Shown piece after piece: positions 6,026-17,068 of a DNA stretch of 18,948 nucleotides (position 1 is its first letter; every line of letters begins with the position of its first letter). The position numbers and the translations under genes are program-made. Source of the stretch: Pirellulales bacterium (lineage in GTDB: Bacteria > Planctomycetota > Planctomycetia > Pirellulales > JAICIG01); the NCBI GenBank assembly GCA_025924495.1, contig JAICIG010000112.1:1-18948 (forward strand), read 5' to 3'. The notes beneath the pieces were generated by a model, which did no database searches, was not told the DNA's origin, and saw only the letters and a program-made list of their open reading frames with translations.

Positions 6026-7960
6026 ATGTGCGGCATTACGGGTGCAGTTTGGACCGACTCGGGGGAACCGCTCGAGCGCGAAACGCTCCAGCGGATGACC
6101 GATGTGCTCGCGCATCGCGGGCCCGACGACGAAGGAGTTTATTCGAGCCATCTGGCGGCCCACACCTACGCCGGCGCGTTGGCAGGAGTGGCGCTAGGCT
6201 TTCGACGACTCTCGATTATCGATGTCGCCACGGGGGCCCAGCCGCTGTCGAACGAAGACGGCTCGGTCTGGATCGTTTTCAATGGCGAGATTTACAACTA
6301 CCTCGCCTTGCGCAAGCGGCTGCAAGGCTCCGGTCACCAGTTTCGCACCTCGGGCGATACGGAAACGCTGGTACACCTGTACGAAGACGAAGGGATCGAT
6401 TTTCTCAAGCATCTGGAAGGCATGTTCGCGCTGGCGATCTGGGACGCCAATCATCGGCAGTTAATTCTAGCGCGCGATCGCTTGGGCAAAAAACCCCTCG
6501 TCTACCGTCAAGAACCTGAGCGGCTGCTGTTCGCCAGCGAACTGAAAAGCGTGCTGCAAGTTCCCGGCGTTCCGCGCGAGATCGATCCCGGCGCCGTCGA
6601 TGAGTACTTGACGTATCAATACATTCCGCATCCCAACACCATTTTTCGCGGCATTCGCAAGCTGCCGCCGGGACACTACGCAATCTATCGCGACCGCCAA
6701 TTGCGAGTGGCCAGTTACTGGAACCCGGATTTCGCGCAAGAGATCGAGCGGCCCGCCGCAGAATACAAGGCGGAATTGCGCAGCAAGCTGACTTCGGCGG
6801 TCGAAAAACGACTGCAAAGCGACGTGCCGCTTGGAGCCTTCCTTTCCGGCGGCGTCGACTCATCGATCGTCGTCGGACTGATGACCCGTTTGATGAAAGA
6901 GCCGGTGCGAACATTTTCGATCGGCTTTCCGGTGGCGGAGTTCGATGAGACGAGCTACGCGCGCGAAGTCTCTCAGCGGTTGGGCACGTTGCACGAAGAA
7001 TTTCGCGTCGAGCCCGATGCCGTCGAGATCTTGCCCAAACTCGTTTGGTACTACGACGAACCATTCGCGGATAGTTCGGCGATTCCGACCTATTACGTGT
7101 CGAAGATGACGCGGCAACGCGTGACTGTCGCTCTGACCGGCGACGGAGGCGACGAGTTGTTCGCCGGTTACCCGCGTTATCGCGCAGTCGAAATCGGCAG
7201 TCGGTTCGATCGTTTGCCGCGCGGATTGATGAAGCTACTCGCGGGCGAGTTTTGGCAGCGGTTGCCGAGCGGTCAGCGGCAGAAGTCGTACGTGCGCAAA
7301 TTCAAGCGGCTGGTCGGCGCGTTAGGCAGGCCGCCTGAACGGCGGTATCTGGATTGGATCTCGATCTTCAACGAGCTCCGCCGGGCCGAACTTTACGACG
7401 AGCAGTTTATTGCCTCGTTGCCCGACAGCGATCCATTTGATTTTCTGGCCCGCGCCTTCGCCCGTAGTCGCGGTCGCGATCCGATTACCGCCACGAGCCT
7501 GGCCGACCTGGTGACCTATCTCCCCTGCGATCTGATGACGAAAGTCGACATCGCTTCGATGGCCAACAGCCTGGAGTGCCGGCAGCCGTTTCTGGACCAT
7601 CATGTCGTGGAGCTCGCGGCCGCCATGCCCCGCAAGCTGAAGTACCGCCGGGGGCGGGGTAAACGGATTTTGACGGAGGTCTTTTCCGACTTACTCCCCC
7701 TTTCGGTGCGTCGCCGCCCTAAAATGGGATTCGGCGTTCCGCTGGGCCACTGGTTTCGCAACGAACTGCGACAGTTTGCCCGAGATGCGCTGCTTGACTC
7801 GCGCGCCATGAATCGCGGTTATTTTCGCCCCGAGGTCGTGCGAAACATGGTCGAAGACCATCAAGCAGGCCGATACGACCATAGTTACCGTTTGTGGGCG
7901 CTGTTGGTGTTTGAACTCTGGCAACGCGAATGGGTCGACCAGCCCGTCACTGTCGCCTAG
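6026..7960 (+). CDS. asnB: Asparagine synthase (glutamine-hydrolysing)
   Basis: A 644-aa two-domain cytoplasmic enzyme that makes asparagine from aspartate, ATP and glutamine. The N-terminal class II glutaminase domain starts MCGITG with nucleophile Cys2, then HRGPDDEG (30-37), the Arg-containing LGFRRLSIID, FNGEIYNY (85-92) and SGDTETL (109-115). The C-terminal synthetase domain has the ATP-pyrophosphatase loop SGGVDSS (274-280) and LTGDGGDELFAGYPRY (370-385). The ATG at 6026 is fixed by the need for Cys at position 2. The ribosome binding site is weak (GGAG about 14 bases upstream). Many bacterial genomes carry AsnB paralogues that amidate sugars or peptides in envelope clusters. Here the gene stands alone, so true asparagine synthesis is likeliest but not proven. 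Confidence 0.93.
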   Translation: MCGITGAVWTDSGEPLERETLQRMTDVLAHRGPDDEGVYSSHLAAHTYAGALAGVALGFRRLSIIDVATGAQPLSNEDGSVWIVFNGEIYNYLALRKRLQGSGHQFRTSGDTETLVHLYEDEGIDFLKHLEGMFALAIWDANHRQLILARDRLGKKPLVYRQEPERLLFASELKSVLQVPGVPREIDPGAVDEYLTYQYIPHPNTIFRGIRKLPPGHYAIYRDRQLRVASYWNPDFAQEIERPAAEYKAELRSKLTSAVEKRLQSDVPLGAFLSGGVDSSIVVGLMTRLMKEPVRTFSIGFPVAEFDETSYAREVSQRLGTLHEEFRVEPDAVEILPKLVWYYDEPFADSSAIPTYYVSKMTRQRVTVALTGDGGDELFAGYPRYRAVEIGSRFDRLPRGLMKLLAGEFWQRLPSGQRQKSYVRKFKRLVGALGRPPERRYLDWISIFNELRRAELYDEQFIASLPDSDPFDFLARAFARSRGRDPITATSLADLVTYLPCDLMTKVDIASMANSLECRQPFLDHHVVELAAAMPRKLKYRRGRGKRILTEVFSDLLPLSVRRRPKMGFGVPLGHWFRNELRQFARDALLDSRAMNRGYFRPEVVRNMVEDHQAGRYDHSYRLWALLVFELWQREWVDQPVTVA

Positions 7961-8018
7961 AGCAGGCACAGACGGGCGTCGGTTCCTGCGTCCAATCCGG
8001 CTGACGCATGGGTGCAAG

Positions 8019-8062
8019 GTGACATATAGCCCCTTGTCACAACGGGTAAACTGAGATATCCA
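8019..8062 (+). promoter_or_regulatory. Candidate glgC promoter with overlapping inverted repeat
   Basis: TTGTCA (8034-8039) matches the -35 consensus at 5 of 6 positions. With a 17-base spacer the -10 would be TATCCA (8057-8062), a weak match. An inverted repeat GTGACA (8019-8024) / TGTCAC (8035-8040) with a 10-base gap covers the -35 box, where a repressor or activator could bind. This is pattern matching only. Confidence 0.35.
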
Positions 8063-8100
8063 ACGGGGTAGCGACTGATCAACCGCGCTCGTGCTTACTG

Positions 8101-8109
8101 AGGAGGGAG
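8101..8109 (+). promoter_or_regulatory. Strong ribosome binding site of glgC
   Basis: AGGAGGGAG ends 4 bases before the ATG at 8114. It is the strongest Shine-Dalgarno match before a confident gene in the window and fixes the glgC start. Confidence 0.85.
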
Positions 8110-8113
8110 TCGA

Positions 8114-9382
8114 ATGGATAGCGTGTTGGCCGTAGTTTTGGCAGGCGGCAAAGGTTCGCGGCTGGAGCCGCTGACTCGCGATCGGGCCAAACCCGCGGTG
8201 CCATTCGGCGGCGCCTACCGGATTATCGATTTCACCCTCTCGAATTGCCTCAACAGCGGCCTCCGTAAAATCCTCCTGCTCACTCAGTACAAGGCGATGA
8301 GCCTCGACCGCCACATCAACCTGGGTTGGCGGCGATTTCTCTGCCGCGAACTCGGCGAGTTCATCGACGTCGTACCGCCGCAACAGCGCATCGACGAGCA
8401 CTGGTACAAAGGAACGGCCGACGCCGTCTACCAGAACATCTACACGCTTGAAAAAGAGCAGCCAGAATATGTCGTGATTCTGGCCGGCGACCACATCTAC
8501 AAAATGGACTACCACCAATTGGTGGAAGCTCACAAGGCCACCGGCGCCGACGTGACTGTCGCCGCCCTGCGAGTGAAAGTCGAAGAAGCGATCCACTTCG
8601 GCATCATTCAGGTGGAGAAGGATGGCCGGATTGTCGACTTCCAAGAAAAGCCGCAAACGGGCGCCAAAACCATTCCGGGCGACGAGCAACACGTCTTGGC
8701 CTCAATGGGCATTTACGTGTTCCCGACGCGGTTTCTATTCGAGCAGCTCTGCCAGGACGCCACGCGCAAGAACAGCCAGCACGACTTCGGCCGGAATATC
8801 ATTCCCGGGTTGATCCACTCCCACCGGGTTTACTCGTTCCCATTCCACGACGAGAACCGCAAGACCGACGCTTATTGGCGCGACGTCGGCACGCTCGACG
8901 CCTACTACGAGGCGAACATGGACCTGGTGTCGGTGGATCCGCAGTTGAACATGTACGACGAACGTTGGCCGATTCGCACCTACCATCCGACGTATCCGCC
9001 TCCGAAATTCGTGTTCGCCGAGACCGGCCCGAACGCTCGCCGCGGCCACGCGCTGGATAGCATCATCTGCCAGGGATCGATTGTTTCCGGCGGCGCCGTG
9101 GAACGCTCGATCCTCGGCTCGAATACCCGCGTGAACAGCTACGCTCGCGTCGAGGACTCAATCCTTTTTGAAGGCGTCGACATCGGACGTCACGCAAAAG
9201 TTCGCCGCGCGATCATCGACAAAGGCGTGCATATCCCGCCGGGAATCGAAGTAGGCTACGATCATGAACACGACCGGGCTCGCGGCTTTACGGTCAGCGA
9301 GGGGGGCATTGTGGTGATCGCCAAGGCCTACGGCGCCGAGCATTTCATGGAGCCCGAGGCGGCGAACGTGGGAAGCAGGTAA
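8114..9382 (+). CDS. glgC: Glucose-1-phosphate adenylyltransferase (ADP-glucose pyrophosphorylase)
   Basis: A 422-aa cytoplasmic enzyme that makes ADP-glucose from glucose-1-phosphate and ATP, the first committed step of glycogen synthesis. The N-terminal nucleotidyltransferase domain carries the signature GGKGSRLEPLTRDRAKPAVP (11-30), then LSNCLNSG, the substrate-binding GTADAVYQN (100-108) and GDHIYKMDY (125-133), and later FQEKP and SMGIYVF. The C-terminal part is a left-handed beta helix, with hexapeptide-like runs around SIICQGSIVSGGAVERSILG and later. The length matches E. coli GlgC (431 aa). The usual glycogen partners glgA and glgB are not adjacent, so the gene is isolated here. Confidence 0.96.
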   Translation: MDSVLAVVLAGGKGSRLEPLTRDRAKPAVPFGGAYRIIDFTLSNCLNSGLRKILLLTQYKAMSLDRHINLGWRRFLCRELGEFIDVVPPQQRIDEHWYKGTADAVYQNIYTLEKEQPEYVVILAGDHIYKMDYHQLVEAHKATGADVTVAALRVKVEEAIHFGIIQVEKDGRIVDFQEKPQTGAKTIPGDEQHVLASMGIYVFPTRFLFEQLCQDATRKNSQHDFGRNIIPGLIHSHRVYSFPFHDENRKTDAYWRDVGTLDAYYEANMDLVSVDPQLNMYDERWPIRTYHPTYPPPKFVFAETGPNARRGHALDSIICQGSIVSGGAVERSILGSNTRVNSYARVEDSILFEGVDIGRHAKVRRAIIDKGVHIPPGIEVGYDHEHDRARGFTVSEGGIVVIAKAYGAEHFMEPEAANVGSR

Positions 9383-9483
9383 GTCGGCGATTGTTGGCGG
9401 CAGGACAGGATGGAGGCGACGAAAAACCGCGTCCCCTCTCGGCTCGCATGCGCCCCAACACCTTGCGTCTCGCCGCATGCGCG

Positions 9484-9545
9484 CAAAAAAACTCCCGGAA
9501 AGAACAGGTCCCAGGGGGGCAAAGGACGCCATCCGTTTCCGGGAG
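9484..9545 (-). terminator. Orphan minus-strand intrinsic terminator
   Basis: CTCCCGGAAA (9492-9501) pairs perfectly with TTTCCGGGAG (9536-9545), followed on the minus strand by a T7 tract (A7 at 9485-9491). The 34-base loop is long but contains complementary GTCC/GGAC segments. No supported minus-strand gene lies upstream of it (to the right). On the plus strand there is no T-tract, so it does not serve glgC well. Confidence 0.6.
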
Positions 9546-9808
9546 CGATTGGTCGCTTCGCGATAGGCCTGCGACGCGATGCTCGCCAGCGGCTGCCTGG
9601 ATGTTGGCGCCTTGCCGTCGAACGGACGTCCCAGTCTATCGACTTCTCTCGCCTGTTATGCGAAGCGTCCCGCAAGCATCCTTGCCGGCGGGCTGCGCCT
9701 CGTGGTCCGCAGGAACGCTTGCGCCTTCCCAGGTGCAGACCCAACCACGTGGTTCACGAATGTTCGGTTCATTGACCGCCGCGCGGCCGCTGTTTTATCA
9801 GCAGCCGC
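9546..9808 (-). ncRNA. Candidate structured non-coding RNA
   Basis: Three stems each carry one G.U pair when read on the minus strand and an A.C mismatch when read on the plus strand. They are 9783-9792/9799-9808 (10 bp, loop ATAAAA), 9704-9711/9734-9741 (8 bp, enclosing a GGAA/TTCC helix with a GCAA tetraloop) and 9663-9671/9712-9720 (9 bp). The last two cannot form together. A further hairpin GCAAG/CTTGC lies at 9672-9685. The minus-strand terminator at 9484-9545 would end the transcript. I do not recognise a known RNA family, the 5' end is not defined, and GC-rich DNA forms hairpins by chance. Confidence 0.35.
9743..9754. repeat. Perfect 12-bp palindrome
   Basis: AACCACGTGGTT is fully self-complementary with a CACGTG core. 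It lies 200 bases before the cupin gene. It could be a dimeric regulator site or simply part of the structured region around it. Confidence 0.4.
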
Positions 9809-9856
9809 CGGCGTGCTCATGAGGCGGGGAGAATAAGAGATCTGCATTTTAGGGTC

Positions 9857-9880
9857 AAGGCCGGTTTGCAGGCCTTTTTT
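9857..9880 (+). terminator. Plus-strand intrinsic terminator
   Basis: AAGGCC (9857-9862) pairs with GGCCTT (9871-9876) around an 8-base loop and runs straight into a T6 tract (9875-9880). It lies 475 bases after glgC and 77 bases before the cupin start, so it would end a long glgC 3' region or a separate short plus-strand transcript, or attenuate the cupin gene. Confidence 0.65.
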
Positions 9881-9956
9881 GGCCGCTACGATGGAAGCTC
9901 GGCAAGGTTCTCCTCGCAACTCAGGCGAGGCAATTCGGCGACCGGAGACGCAGCAG

Positions 9957-10430
9957 ATGTTTAAGTCAGGCCCCATCGAAGGCGTACTTTTCAAGCCGCT
10001 GAAACAATATGTTGACGCGCGCGGTTGGCTGGTCGAATTATTTCGCGACGATGAAATGAATCCCAATGATCAGCCGCGAATGGGCTATGTTAGCGAAACG
10101 GCGCCTGGCGTGGCGCGAGGACCGCACGAGCACATTGAACAGTCGGACTACTTTCTGTTCGTCGGTCCCGGCGACTTTAAGCTCTATCTCTGGGACGCGC
10201 GCGAAAGCTCGCCGACGTTTCGGCATTGTCAAACCTTGGTCGTCGGCCAGAGCAATCGCCAAGCGGCGTTGATTCCGCCCGGCGTGGTGCACGCCTATAA
10301 GAATGTCGGCGACTCGCCCGGCTGGGTGATTAATTGCCCCAATCGCCTCTATGCCGGCGAAGGCCGCAAGGAACCCGTCGACGAAATCCGGCACGAAGAA
10401 GAGCACGGCTCGCCTTACGTGCTCGATTGA
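9957..10430 (+). CDS. RmlC-like cupin, dTDP-4-dehydrorhamnose 3,5-epimerase family
   Basis: A 157-aa single-domain cupin resembling dTDP-4-dehydrorhamnose 3,5-epimerase (RmlC). Matching parts are GVARGPHEH (51-59), with His57 at the place of the catalytic His in RGLHYQ; FKLYLWDARESSPTF (74-88), like the VDLR..SPTFG segment; and LIPPGVVHAYKNVGD (105-119), like the family's IPxGFAHGF. It is about 25 residues shorter than classical RmlC (about 180), and rmlA, rmlB and rmlD are not nearby, so the exact sugar nucleotide is uncertain. ATG 9957 was chosen because GGAG at 9943-9946 lies 10 bases upstream. The open frame upstream to 9879 overlaps a terminator tail and has no supporting site. Confidence 0.8.
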   Translation: MFKSGPIEGVLFKPLKQYVDARGWLVELFRDDEMNPNDQPRMGYVSETAPGVARGPHEHIEQSDYFLFVGPGDFKLYLWDARESSPTFRHCQTLVVGQSNRQAALIPPGVVHAYKNVGDSPGWVINCPNRLYAGEGRKEPVDEIRHEEEHGSPYVLD

Positions 10431-10440
10431 TGCCGACCCT

Positions 10441-13737
<3,297 letters not shown>

Positions 13738-14069
13738 GTTGCCAATCCCCTCGCTGTCGTCCGTTGCTTAAGGGCGCCTCGTTGGGCGTCCCCTCCTGAT
13801 TCAAGACCAACTTCACGCCGCAAAAGGGCTAACTCGATCCAGTTCCCACGTCGGAAACCGCCCTCAGAGCCCTTGGCTGTGGCGTAAAATCCCTCAAGAT
13901 TACCACGCTCACAGCGACCTCTCAAGGTCCTCAGCCGACTGCGATGCATACTCGCAAGCTTCACTGCCTGCGGGGCTGTCTTGCAGCACTAACTCCGCCT
14001 GGGTGAAGCATTAAGCGAAATCGTCGAGTTGCTTGGGTCGTCTGCAGGGCTCGGAGTACGATAGTCAAC
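13738..14069. other. Divergent non-coding region between carB and the membrane pair
   Basis: About 330 bases containing both 5' regions. On the carB side it holds three potential hairpins (13783-13803, 13824-13874, 13916-13929). A minus-strand frame of 87 codons (13964 to 13701, GTG start) runs through it and overlaps the carB start; it is Arg-rich but has no other support. AGGAGG appears on the minus strand around 13791-13798 with no start codon after it. I found no clear sigma-70 promoter for either gene. Confidence 0.5.
13824..13874 (-). promoter_or_regulatory. carB: Structured element in the carB leader
   Basis: AAGGGCT (13824-13830) pairs with AGCCCTT (13868-13874), a perfect 7 bp. Inside the 37-base interval, on the minus strand, GTTTCC pairs with GGGAAC around a 5-base loop. 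That inner stem has a G.U pair only on the minus strand (A.C on the plus), matching the carB mRNA. It lies about 90 bases before the carB start. Regulation of car genes by leader RNA is known in several bacteria, but I do not recognise a described class here. Confidence 0.4.
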
Positions 14070-15599
14070 ATGACCCAAGCCACCGTCGCTGAGCCGTCGT
14101 CTCGTTATGAAACGCTGGCGGGCTACTGCGTCTGGGCGGTCGCGGCAGCCGTCGCGATCGTGAGCGCTCGCGATTATGCCGGGGGTTGGAATGACGGCAG
14201 CCGATTGGCGACCGTGGAATGTCTGGTCGATTACCGCACGCTGGCGATCGACGATTCGATCTTCGTCAAGGTTCCGCCCACCGACTTCAGCGGAACTCGA
14301 CCCTTTCCTTACCCGGTCAACGATCCGAACGCGTGGATCGAAGGGACCAAAGACAAGATCCTGGTGAACGGGCATTTTTACTCGCATCGTTCGCCGCTGC
14401 CCGCGGTTTTGCTCGCGGGTTGGTACTATGTCTGGCAGCAATGCACAGGGTTCACGGCCAAAGATCGTTGCGACGAATTCTGCTACTGGATGAACCTGGG
14501 CTCCGCCGGTCTTTGCTATGTGATTGCCGTCATCTGCACGTTTCATCTCGGCGGCGCGCTGAAACTGTCCCTTGGTCGCCGACTGGCGCTGACTGCCAGT
14601 CTGGCGCTGGCCTGCGTGGCGCTCCCGTATGCTTGTCATGTCAACGATCACATCATGCTGCTGGGCGTGGCCACGGCTTTGGCGTTGAGTTTGGCGAGAC
14701 TCGCCGAAAAAGCGAAGATTGCCGAATGCGATTCGGCCAGCGACTGGTCGTTTCAATCGACTTGGAAAGCCTTGCTTGCCACCGGCAGCTTCGCAGGGCT
14801 GGGGTACACGATTGATCAAGGCGCCGGCCCCCCCTTGCTGTTTGTCACCGCGCTATTGATCGCTTATCGCACGCGATTTCATTTGGCGGCGCTCGCCACA
14901 TCGATTGCGGCGGCCTCGCCCTGGATGATAGTCCATCATGCGCTGAACTACGCTATCGGCGGCACGCTCAAGCCGATCGGATCGATGCCAGAGTACTTCA
15001 ATTGGCCGGGCACGCCTTTTAATTCGCAAAACATGACCGGCATCTGGAACCATCCGTCCTTCGTCGATTTTTTGCGATATGGGCTAGGTCTGTTATTCGA
15101 GCCATCGTGGGGGTTTTTCTGGCACAATCTGCCGTTGCTGCTCACGATTTCCGGCGCCTTTGTCATCTGGCGGAAGCGCCCGCAGGAAACGCCGGAACTG
15201 GCCGCGCTGGGCGCGTGGGCCGTAATGACGTGGCTCCTGTATGCGGCGCTATCAGTGAACCATTCAGGCGATTGTTGCTCGGTGCGTTGGTTCGTACCGC
15301 TGCTGGCCGCCGGTTATTATCTTTTGGCAGTGCTCGTCCGCGATGACTTGCGTTATAACTTCGGCTTCCTCGTTCTGACCGCCATCGGCATTGGACTAGC
15401 GGCGTGCATGTGGCAAGCCGGTCCGTGGGAGGAGCCGAATTCGCCCATGTTCAAGCAATTGCAACTGGCGGGCGCCATCGCTTGGGTGGCCTGGTTTGTC
15501 TGGGCCGCAGTTGCTCGAGCGAATGGGGCTAAGACCATGCCGCCTCGCAAACGGCGGAAAGTCAGGGGTGAGTCCCAAGAGAGCCGATCCAATCCATGA
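14070..15599 (+). CDS. Polytopic membrane protein, GT-C glycosyltransferase-like (paralogue 1)
   Basis: A 509-aa integral membrane protein with roughly ten hydrophobic segments spread from residue 18 to about 485. After the first membrane segment comes a large polar loop with SARDYAGGWNDGSRLATVE (32-50), then DKILVNGHFYSHRSPLPA (95-112). The layout (first extracytoplasmic loop with acidic residues, a GHYYS..SP.PA element, many membrane spans, and a C-terminal RWFVPLLAAGYYLLAVLVR) resembles GT-C/ArnT-PMT-like lipid-sugar-dependent glycosyltransferases. Asp42 of WNDGSR is a possible catalytic acid; this is inference. It ends in a basic tail (PPRKRRKVRGE). Its stop overlaps the start of its paralogue (ATGA), so the two are probably co-translated. 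The ATG at 14070 has only a weak ribosome binding site. Confidence 0.7.
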   Translation: MTQATVAEPSSRYETLAGYCVWAVAAAVAIVSARDYAGGWNDGSRLATVECLVDYRTLAIDDSIFVKVPPTDFSGTRPFPYPVNDPNAWIEGTKDKILVNGHFYSHRSPLPAVLLAGWYYVWQQCTGFTAKDRCDEFCYWMNLGSAGLCYVIAVICTFHLGGALKLSLGRRLALTASLALACVALPYACHVNDHIMLLGVATALALSLARLAEKAKIAECDSASDWSFQSTWKALLATGSFAGLGYTIDQGAGPPLLFVTALLIAYRTRFHLAALATSIAAASPWMIVHHALNYAIGGTLKPIGSMPEYFNWPGTPFNSQNMTGIWNHPSFVDFLRYGLGLLFEPSWGFFWHNLPLLLTISGAFVIWRKRPQETPELAALGAWAVMTWLLYAALSVNHSGDCCSVRWFVPLLAAGYYLLAVLVRDDLRYNFGFLVLTAIGIGLAACMWQAGPWEEPNSPMFKQLQLAGAIAWVAWFVWAAVARANGAKTMPPRKRRKVRGESQESRSNP

Positions 15600-17068
15600 C
15601 CGACGCCGTTGTGAATTCCGACCAGGGCGAAACCCCCGAAGCGCCTGCACCGTCCAACGCTCAGGTCCGTCGCGCCGGAATCGTCGTGTGCGTCTTGGCA
15701 TCGATCGTCGCTTTGGTCAGCGCGCGTGACTACGCGGGGGGATGGAACGACGGCAGTCGATTGGCGACCGTAGAGACGCTCGTTGATCAGCATACGCTCA
15801 CGATCGATCGCTCGATCTTCGTGCATCCTCCTGCGCCAGAATCGATCGAACCGAATCCCTATCCCAACGACAAGCCCGACCTGCAACGCAACGGAACCAA
15901 AGACAAGCTGTTCATCCACGGGCACTATTATTCCGACAAGTCGCCCGTGCCGGCGCTGACGCTGGCAGGCGTCTATAAAGCCTTGCAGTGGGTCACAGAA
16001 ATCGATGCTCGCCGGCAACCCGCGCGGTTCTGTTATTGGATGACCGTGTTTTCCTCGGGTCTGGCTTATGTGGCGGCGGCGTGCTGCATTTATCAACTGA
16101 CGGGCGTCTTGCGGCTCAGCTTGCGACCTCGCTTGCTGTTAACGGCGACCTTCGCTTTGTCCACGGTGGCCCTGGCATATGCAAGGCACGTCAATAGCCA
16201 CATTATGTTGCTAGGAGTTACGGCCGCGTTAATGTTGTCTCTTGCGCGGCTGACCGTCGAACAGGCCGAAGGACGCACGCCTTGGCAGCGCGTGGCCGAA
16301 GCGGGCCTGCTCGCCGGCGTTGGCTACACGCTCGATCTGGGCATCGGGCCGGTGCTGGTGCTTTCGACGTTTGCGCTCGTGGCTTATCGGACGCGACGAG
16401 TTTCGGCCGTGCTGCTGTTTGCAATCGCTGCAGCGCCATGGATCGCTGCGCATCACGCGCTGAACTATTACGTTGGCGGCACCATTGGACCGGCCAATGC
16501 AGTGGTGGAATATCTGGAGTGGCCCGGCTCGCCTTTCAACGCAGGCAATATGACGGGTGGTTGGAAGCATAAGTCGATCGGCCATTTCTTGCTCTACGCC
16601 GCAGCCATGCTGCTGGGAAAGCATGGTTTTTTGAATCACAATTTGCCGCTGTTGCTGGCGTTCGCCGGCCTGCCGGCGCTTTGGCGGCGCCGTCCTGCTG
16701 AACAACCTGAAATAATATTTGCTTGTTTGTTTTTTTCCGGCGCATGGTTGATTTATGCTGTTTCATCGAACAACTACTCGGGCGCCTGTTGCTCCATTCG
16801 CTGGTTCGTCCCCTTGCTGGCGCCCGGTTGGTATTTGTTGGCGGTGTTGGTGCGAGAGCAGCCCGAGTACGGCGAGGATCTGATGGTGCTGGGAGGATTC
16901 GGGGCTCTGCTGGGCGCGGTGATGTGGTGGTATGGACCATGGGCCGAGCGGATGACGCCGGGCTATTGGCTGATCAACGCGCTGGCTCTCGCCAGTTGGG
17001 CATGGTGCGAAGTACGGCGTCGGCAAGGCAAGCCGGCGGCGGATCGAATCGACGGTGACGCAGAGTGA
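15596..17068 (+). CDS. Polytopic membrane protein, GT-C glycosyltransferase-like (paralogue 2)
   Basis: A 490-aa integral membrane protein, clearly homologous to the preceding gene over its full length. The block SARDYAGGWNDGSRLATVE (42-60) is identical, followed by LVDQHTLTIDRSIFV versus LVDYRTLAIDDSIFV. The GTKDK...GHYYSDKSPVPALTLAG loop, HHALNYYVGGT, and the late CCSIRWFVPLLAPGWYLLAVLVR also match. It has a longer polar N-terminus (about 25 residues) and lacks the basic C-terminal tail. Its ATG overlaps the stop of paralogue 1 by 4 bases, so translational coupling is likely. The natural reading is a tandem duplication kept as a pair, perhaps acting on related envelope glycans or forming a complex. 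The substrate is unknown. Confidence 0.7.
   Translation: MTDAVVNSDQGETPEAPAPSNAQVRRAGIVVCVLASIVALVSARDYAGGWNDGSRLATVETLVDQHTLTIDRSIFVHPPAPESIEPNPYPNDKPDLQRNGTKDKLFIHGHYYSDKSPVPALTLAGVYKALQWVTEIDARRQPARFCYWMTVFSSGLAYVAAACCIYQLTGVLRLSLRPRLLLTATFALSTVALAYARHVNSHIMLLGVTAALMLSLARLTVEQAEGRTPWQRVAEAGLLAGVGYTLDLGIGPVLVLSTFALVAYRTRRVSAVLLFAIAAAPWIAAHHALNYYVGGTIGPANAVVEYLEWPGSPFNAGNMTGGWKHKSIGHFLLYAAAMLLGKHGFLNHNLPLLLAFAGLPALWRRRPAEQPEIIFACLFFSGAWLIYAVSSNNYSGACCSIRWFVPLLAPGWYLLAVLVREQPEYGEDLMVLGGFGALLGAVMWWYGPWAERMTPGYWLINALALASWAWCEVRRRQGKPAADRIDGDAE

Larger units (their letters stand above)
9383..9956. other. Non-coding stretch between glgC and the cupin gene
   Basis: About 570 bases with no convincing gene: several overlapping frames exist, but none has a ribosome binding site or a family motif. 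It holds a minus-strand terminator with no assigned gene (9484-9545), several stems that pair better as minus-strand RNA (9663-9808), a perfect 12-bp palindrome AACCACGTGGTT (9743-9754), and a plus-strand terminator (9857-9880). Confidence 0.6.

Noticed and set aside
9158..9744. Minus-strand frames at 9158-9532 and 9328-9744
   Set aside because: They run through the 3' end of glgC and across the orphan terminator stem, have no good start site, and show no family motif.
9391..9836. Three overlapping plus-strand frames after glgC
   Set aside because: They overlap one another in different frames, lack ribosome binding sites and have compositions typical of chance frames in GC-rich DNA.
15536..15580. 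PPRKRRKV tail of paralogue 1 resembling a eukaryotic nuclear localisation signal
   Set aside because: Basic C-terminal tails are common in bacterial membrane proteins, where positive charges stay in the cytoplasm. The resemblance is most simply a coincidence.
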